64,000 nucleotides of DNA from JAJDXO01 sp965213765 (GTDB lineage Bacteria; Pseudomonadota; Alphaproteobacteria; Rhodospirillales; UBA2165), in assembly GCA_965213765.1 (NCBI GenBank), contig OZ243926.1:1054001-1118000 (forward strand). The letters are read 5' to 3'. Under the pieces are notes generated by a model that was not told the origin of the DNA, did not search any database, and saw nothing but the letters and a program-made list of their open reading frames with translations. The translations under genes were made by a program, and so were the position numbers. Positions 61,346-64,000 of this stretch are shown here, in pieces (position 1 is the stretch's first letter; the number at the start of each line of letters is the position of its first letter).

Positions 61346-64000
61346 ATGAGCGCCGCCGCATCGCAGCGTTACGACGTAGTCGTTGTCGGCGCGGGTCCAG
61401 TCGGGAGCGTGTGCGCGCTAGCCCATGCGCGTAAGGGAGCCCGCGTTGGCCTTCTCGAAGCCAATCCCAATGCATCCAGGCGCCTGGCGGGCGAATGGCT
61501 GCATCCGCCCGCTAGGCAAATTTTACGCGATTTAGGGATCGATTTCGACTCGCTGCCCCGCGCCGCCGACGGCAAGGGCTTCGTGGTGTTTCCGGAAGAC
61601 GGCTCCGAGCCGATCAAGCTTCCCTATGTGGGGGATTCCCTGGGCCTAACATGCGACCATGCGTTGCTAGTCTCGAAGTTATGGGAGGCGATCGGCGACC
61701 AAACGAATGTCGAATTTATCTCGCACGCACGGGTGAACGCGGTCAACGACGAACGCGTTACCTATTCCCTGGACGGCGAGGAGCGATCCCTCACCGCCGC
61801 GCGGATCGTCGGCGCCGACGGCCGGGCCTCGGTCGTGCGCAAGTCCCTGGGTTTGTCGACCGATACCATTCTCTGCTCGCGGATGCTGGGGGTCACGATC
61901 CGGGAAGCGGAGCTGCCCTTCGAAGGCTACGGGCATGTGGTGCTGGGCGGGCCGGGTCCGATCCTCTTATACGCTCTGGCGGACGATTGCGTCCGGGTCA
62001 TTGTCGATGTTCCGCTCGACCGTTGGACACCCCGTGACCGGGTCGGCTTCCTGTCGGAATCCTGCGCCGGGCTGTTGCCGGGGGGGCTCGGCCCGGCGTT
62101 CGTCGAGACGCTGCGGGTGGGACAGTTCCACGCCGCTAACAACCAGTTGCGGCCGCGCGCCACCTATGGAAGCTCCCGCCGGGTACTGATCGGCGACGCG
62201 GCCGGGCACTATCATCCCATGACGGCAGTCGGCATGACGCTCGGATTCGGCGATGCGCTGGCGCTTGCGGAGGGCGAGGAATTTCACGACTTCACCACCG
62301 AACGTTTCAGGGACACCCGGGTTCCGGAGCTCCTCGCCCTGGGGCTTTATGAGATTTTTGCCGATCACCGGGCTGAGTCGGTCGCGCTCAGGCACGCGGT
62401 CTACCGGAGATGGCGAACAAGTTCCGCATACCGGGACCGAACCACACGGATCCTCGCCTGCGAGGACCGGTCCGCGACCGGGGTGGGCCTCGCATTCGGC
62501 GGAACGTTCCTCCGAGCGGCGGCGCGGGAAATCTCGCTGGGCCACCGCCGGATGCCCTGGCCCAGAGCCCGCAGCATCTTTCGTGCCCTCATCGTTCGTC
62601 TCTGGCGGTTCGTGCGCGGAATTCTCCAGGTGCGTGAGGCGAAAGGCGCGGGCGGGGAAAAGGGCAAGCAGGCCCACGACAGCCTCGCCCGCGCCTTTCT
62701 GCACTCCATGTCTTCCGAGGTCGAAGGCTCCGGACCCGTCCGCCTGAAAGAAATCGAATCGCCCGATGCCGGGCCGGCCTTGAAGAGCGCGGCCGCGCGC
62801 TTGCTAGGCCTCCAGCGCGAGGACGGCGGCTGGGAAGGCGAGATGGTCTGGTGCCCCATGCTCACCGCGCAATATGCGCTGTTACACTGGGTTATCGGCC
62901 GACCGCTTGATCCCCGCCGGCGCCGGCGCGTGCTGCGCTCCTTCGAGCGAACCCGCCTCGAAGGTGGCGCATGGGGCCTGCATGAGCACTCGGAGCCGCA
63001 CCTGTTCGTCACCGCGCTCGTTTATGTCGCAGCCAGACTGCTCGGCGTCGAGCGTAACGACCCTCTTGTCGAACCGGCCCGGCAGTTCATACAGGCTGAG
63101 GGGATACTCGGTATTCCGAGCTGGGGGAAATTCTGGCTGGCGGTCCTCAACCTCTATGACTGGCGCGGGGTGAACGCGGTTCTGCCGGAACTCTGGAGCC
63201 TGCCGCGCCGGATACCGCTGCACCCGTCGAACTGGTATTGCCACACCCGGCTCATCTACATGGCGATGGCGGCGATTTACGCCCGCCGGTTCCAGACACC
63301 CGTCACGCCGGAGATCGTCTCGCTGCGGGAGGAACTGTTTCCGCAGGGCTTCGCCGGCACCGATTTCCCGGCCGCCCGCAACCGCCTGCGCGAGGCCGAC
63401 CTCTATGCGCGGCCGACCGTCTGGCTCAGGGCCGGCTACGGGTTTGCGCGGCTGTACGAGCGCTTCCATAACAAACGCCTGCGCGCAAAATGCACGGAAG
63501 CGATTATCGGGCGCATCGGGTGGGAACTGCAGACCACAAGCCACACGAGTATCTCTCCGGTCAGCGGCCTTCTCAACATTCTGGCGCTGTGGCTGCACGA
63601 CCCGGACGACGATGATTGCGCGCAGGCGCTCGCGCAGCTGGACGGCTGGATCTGGGAAGACGAGGAAGACGGCGCGCGTGTCACCGGCGCCAGAAGCGCT
63701 TCATGGGACACGGGGTTCGCGCTGCAGGCGCTGGCGGCGCTGCCCGATCCCGCCGGCGGGATCGGAGAGGCCCTTCGGCGCGGGTCCGGCTTCCTGCTCG
63801 GGCAACGGATCGACAGGAGCTTCGAAGGGTTTCGCGAGGCCTATCGGAACGACCCGAAGGGCGGCTGGTGCTTCGCCGGCGGATGGCATGGCTGGCCGGT
63901 GAGCGACTGCACGGCGGAGGCGGTGCTCGGAATTGTCGCAGCCGGCGGAACGGATAGGGCGGCACTCGGCGATGCGGCCGCCTTCATGTTGCGCGCCCAA
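61346..64000 (+). CDS. Squalene-epoxidase-like FAD monooxygenase fused to oxidosqualene cyclase (partial)
   Basis: One frame of 885 codons from the ATG at 61346 to the window end, with no stop. Residues 9-330 are a group A FAD monooxygenase: VVVVGAGPVGSVCALAHARK, then IVGADGRASVVRKSLG and LIGDAAGHYHPMTAVGMTLG, where the last resembles the squalene epoxidase GD motif. A basic, amphipathic stretch (about 398-435) may bind membrane. From about 475 it is an oxidosqualene cyclase: DGGWEGEMVWCPMLTAQYAL, NWYCHTRLIYMAMAAIYARR, SASWDTGFALQALAALPD, and HGWPVSDCTAEAVLG with the catalytic DCTAE at 854-858. Hopene cyclases have DxDD instead. The remaining C-terminus lies outside. Predicted role: squalene to an oxidosqualene-derived sterol or triterpenoid. 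Confidence 0.9.
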   Translation, partial: MSAAASQRYDVVVVGAGPVGSVCALAHARKGARVGLLEANPNASRRLAGEWLHPPARQILRDLGIDFDSLPRAADGKGFVVFPEDGSEPIKLPYVGDSLGLTCDHALLVSKLWEAIGDQTNVEFISHARVNAVNDERVTYSLDGEERSLTAARIVGADGRASVVRKSLGLSTDTILCSRMLGVTIREAELPFEGYGHVVLGGPGPILLYALADDCVRVIVDVPLDRWTPRDRVGFLSESCAGLLPGGLGPAFVETLRVGQFHAANNQLRPRATYGSSRRVLIGDAAGHYHPMTAVGMTLGFGDALALAEGEEFHDFTTERFRDTRVPELLALGLYEIFADHRAESVALRHAVYRRWRTSSAYRDRTTRILACEDRSATGVGLAFGGTFLRAAAREISLGHRRMPWPRARSIFRALIVRLWRFVRGILQVREAKGAGGEKGKQAHDSLARAFLHSMSSEVEGSGPVRLKEIESPDAGPALKSAAARLLGLQREDGGWEGEMVWCPMLTAQYALLHWVIGRPLDPRRRRRVLRSFERTRLEGGAWGLHEHSEPHLFVTALVYVAARLLGVERNDPLVEPARQFIQAEGILGIPSWGKFWLAVLNLYDWRGVNAVLPELWSLPRRIPLHPSNWYCHTRLIYMAMAAIYARRFQTPVTPEIVSLREELFPQGFAGTDFPAARNRLREADLYARPTVWLRAGYGFARLYERFHNKRLRAKCTEAIIGRIGWELQTTSHTSISPVSGLLNILALWLHDPDDDDCAQALAQLDGWIWEDEEDGARVTGARSASWDTGFALQALAALPDPAGGIGEALRRGSGFLLGQRIDRSFEGFREAYRNDPKGGWCFAGGWHGWPVSDCTAEAVLGIVAAGGTDRAALGDAAAFMLRAQ

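Overview
The window is a G+C-rich chromosomal segment of a heterotrophic bacterium, most likely an alphaproteobacterium. I infer this from purEK, a TRAP (DctPQM) transporter, several small-molecule catabolic operons and the general gene style; no rRNA or tRNA gene was seen to confirm it.

Left part (1-23.4 kb): purK/purE, then a catabolic region. It holds an Old Yellow Enzyme homologue, a secreted glycerophosphodiesterase, a flavin-dependent hydroxylase, several alpha/beta hydrolases, a class II aldolase, a TRAP transporter and a seven-gene minus-strand series (LLM flavin oxidoreductase, acyl-CoA ligase, YCII-like protein, alpha-hydroxy-acid oxidase, Gfo/Idh/MocA oxidoreductase, Asp/Glu-type racemase). 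MarR and LysR regulators follow, then a plus-strand operon (deacetylase, hydrolase, amidohydrolase, cupin, broken hydrolase). Shared palindromes suggest that the LysR protein controls the TRAP operon and that the MarR protein controls the ligase operon.

Middle part (23.5-46.8 kb): an unusual natural-product locus. It contains a membrane di-iron (AlkB-type) hydroxylase fused to a degenerate GlnE-like module, a fused leader-binding/YcaO cyclodehydratase, an unrecognised 371-aa protein, two SAM methyltransferases, a BBE-type FAD oxidase, an MMPL/RND exporter, a nitrile-hydratase-like leader peptide (NHLP) precursor whose core is only about six residues (LCCCGV), a KamA-family radical SAM enzyme and an NHLM-type export system (HlyD-like, C39-ABC, second ABC). 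A decayed second NHLP precursor, not annotated as a gene by ordinary rules, lies just behind the exporter.

Right part (46.8-64 kb): mobile-element debris alternates with three genes: a second RND exporter, a GPP34-P450 fusion, and a single open frame joining a squalene-epoxidase-like FAD monooxygenase to an oxidosqualene cyclase with the DCTAE motif (cut by the window end). The first two are visibly A+T-richer than their neighbours.

Working picture (inference): a RiPP pathway of the thiazole/oxazole-modified NHLP type sits in the same island as a triterpenoid/sterol-type pathway. The cluster has been cut into blocks by IS5, IS4 and IS1380 elements and by two copies of a serine-recombinase element. 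Whether the peptide and triterpenoid branches meet in one product cannot be told from sequence.
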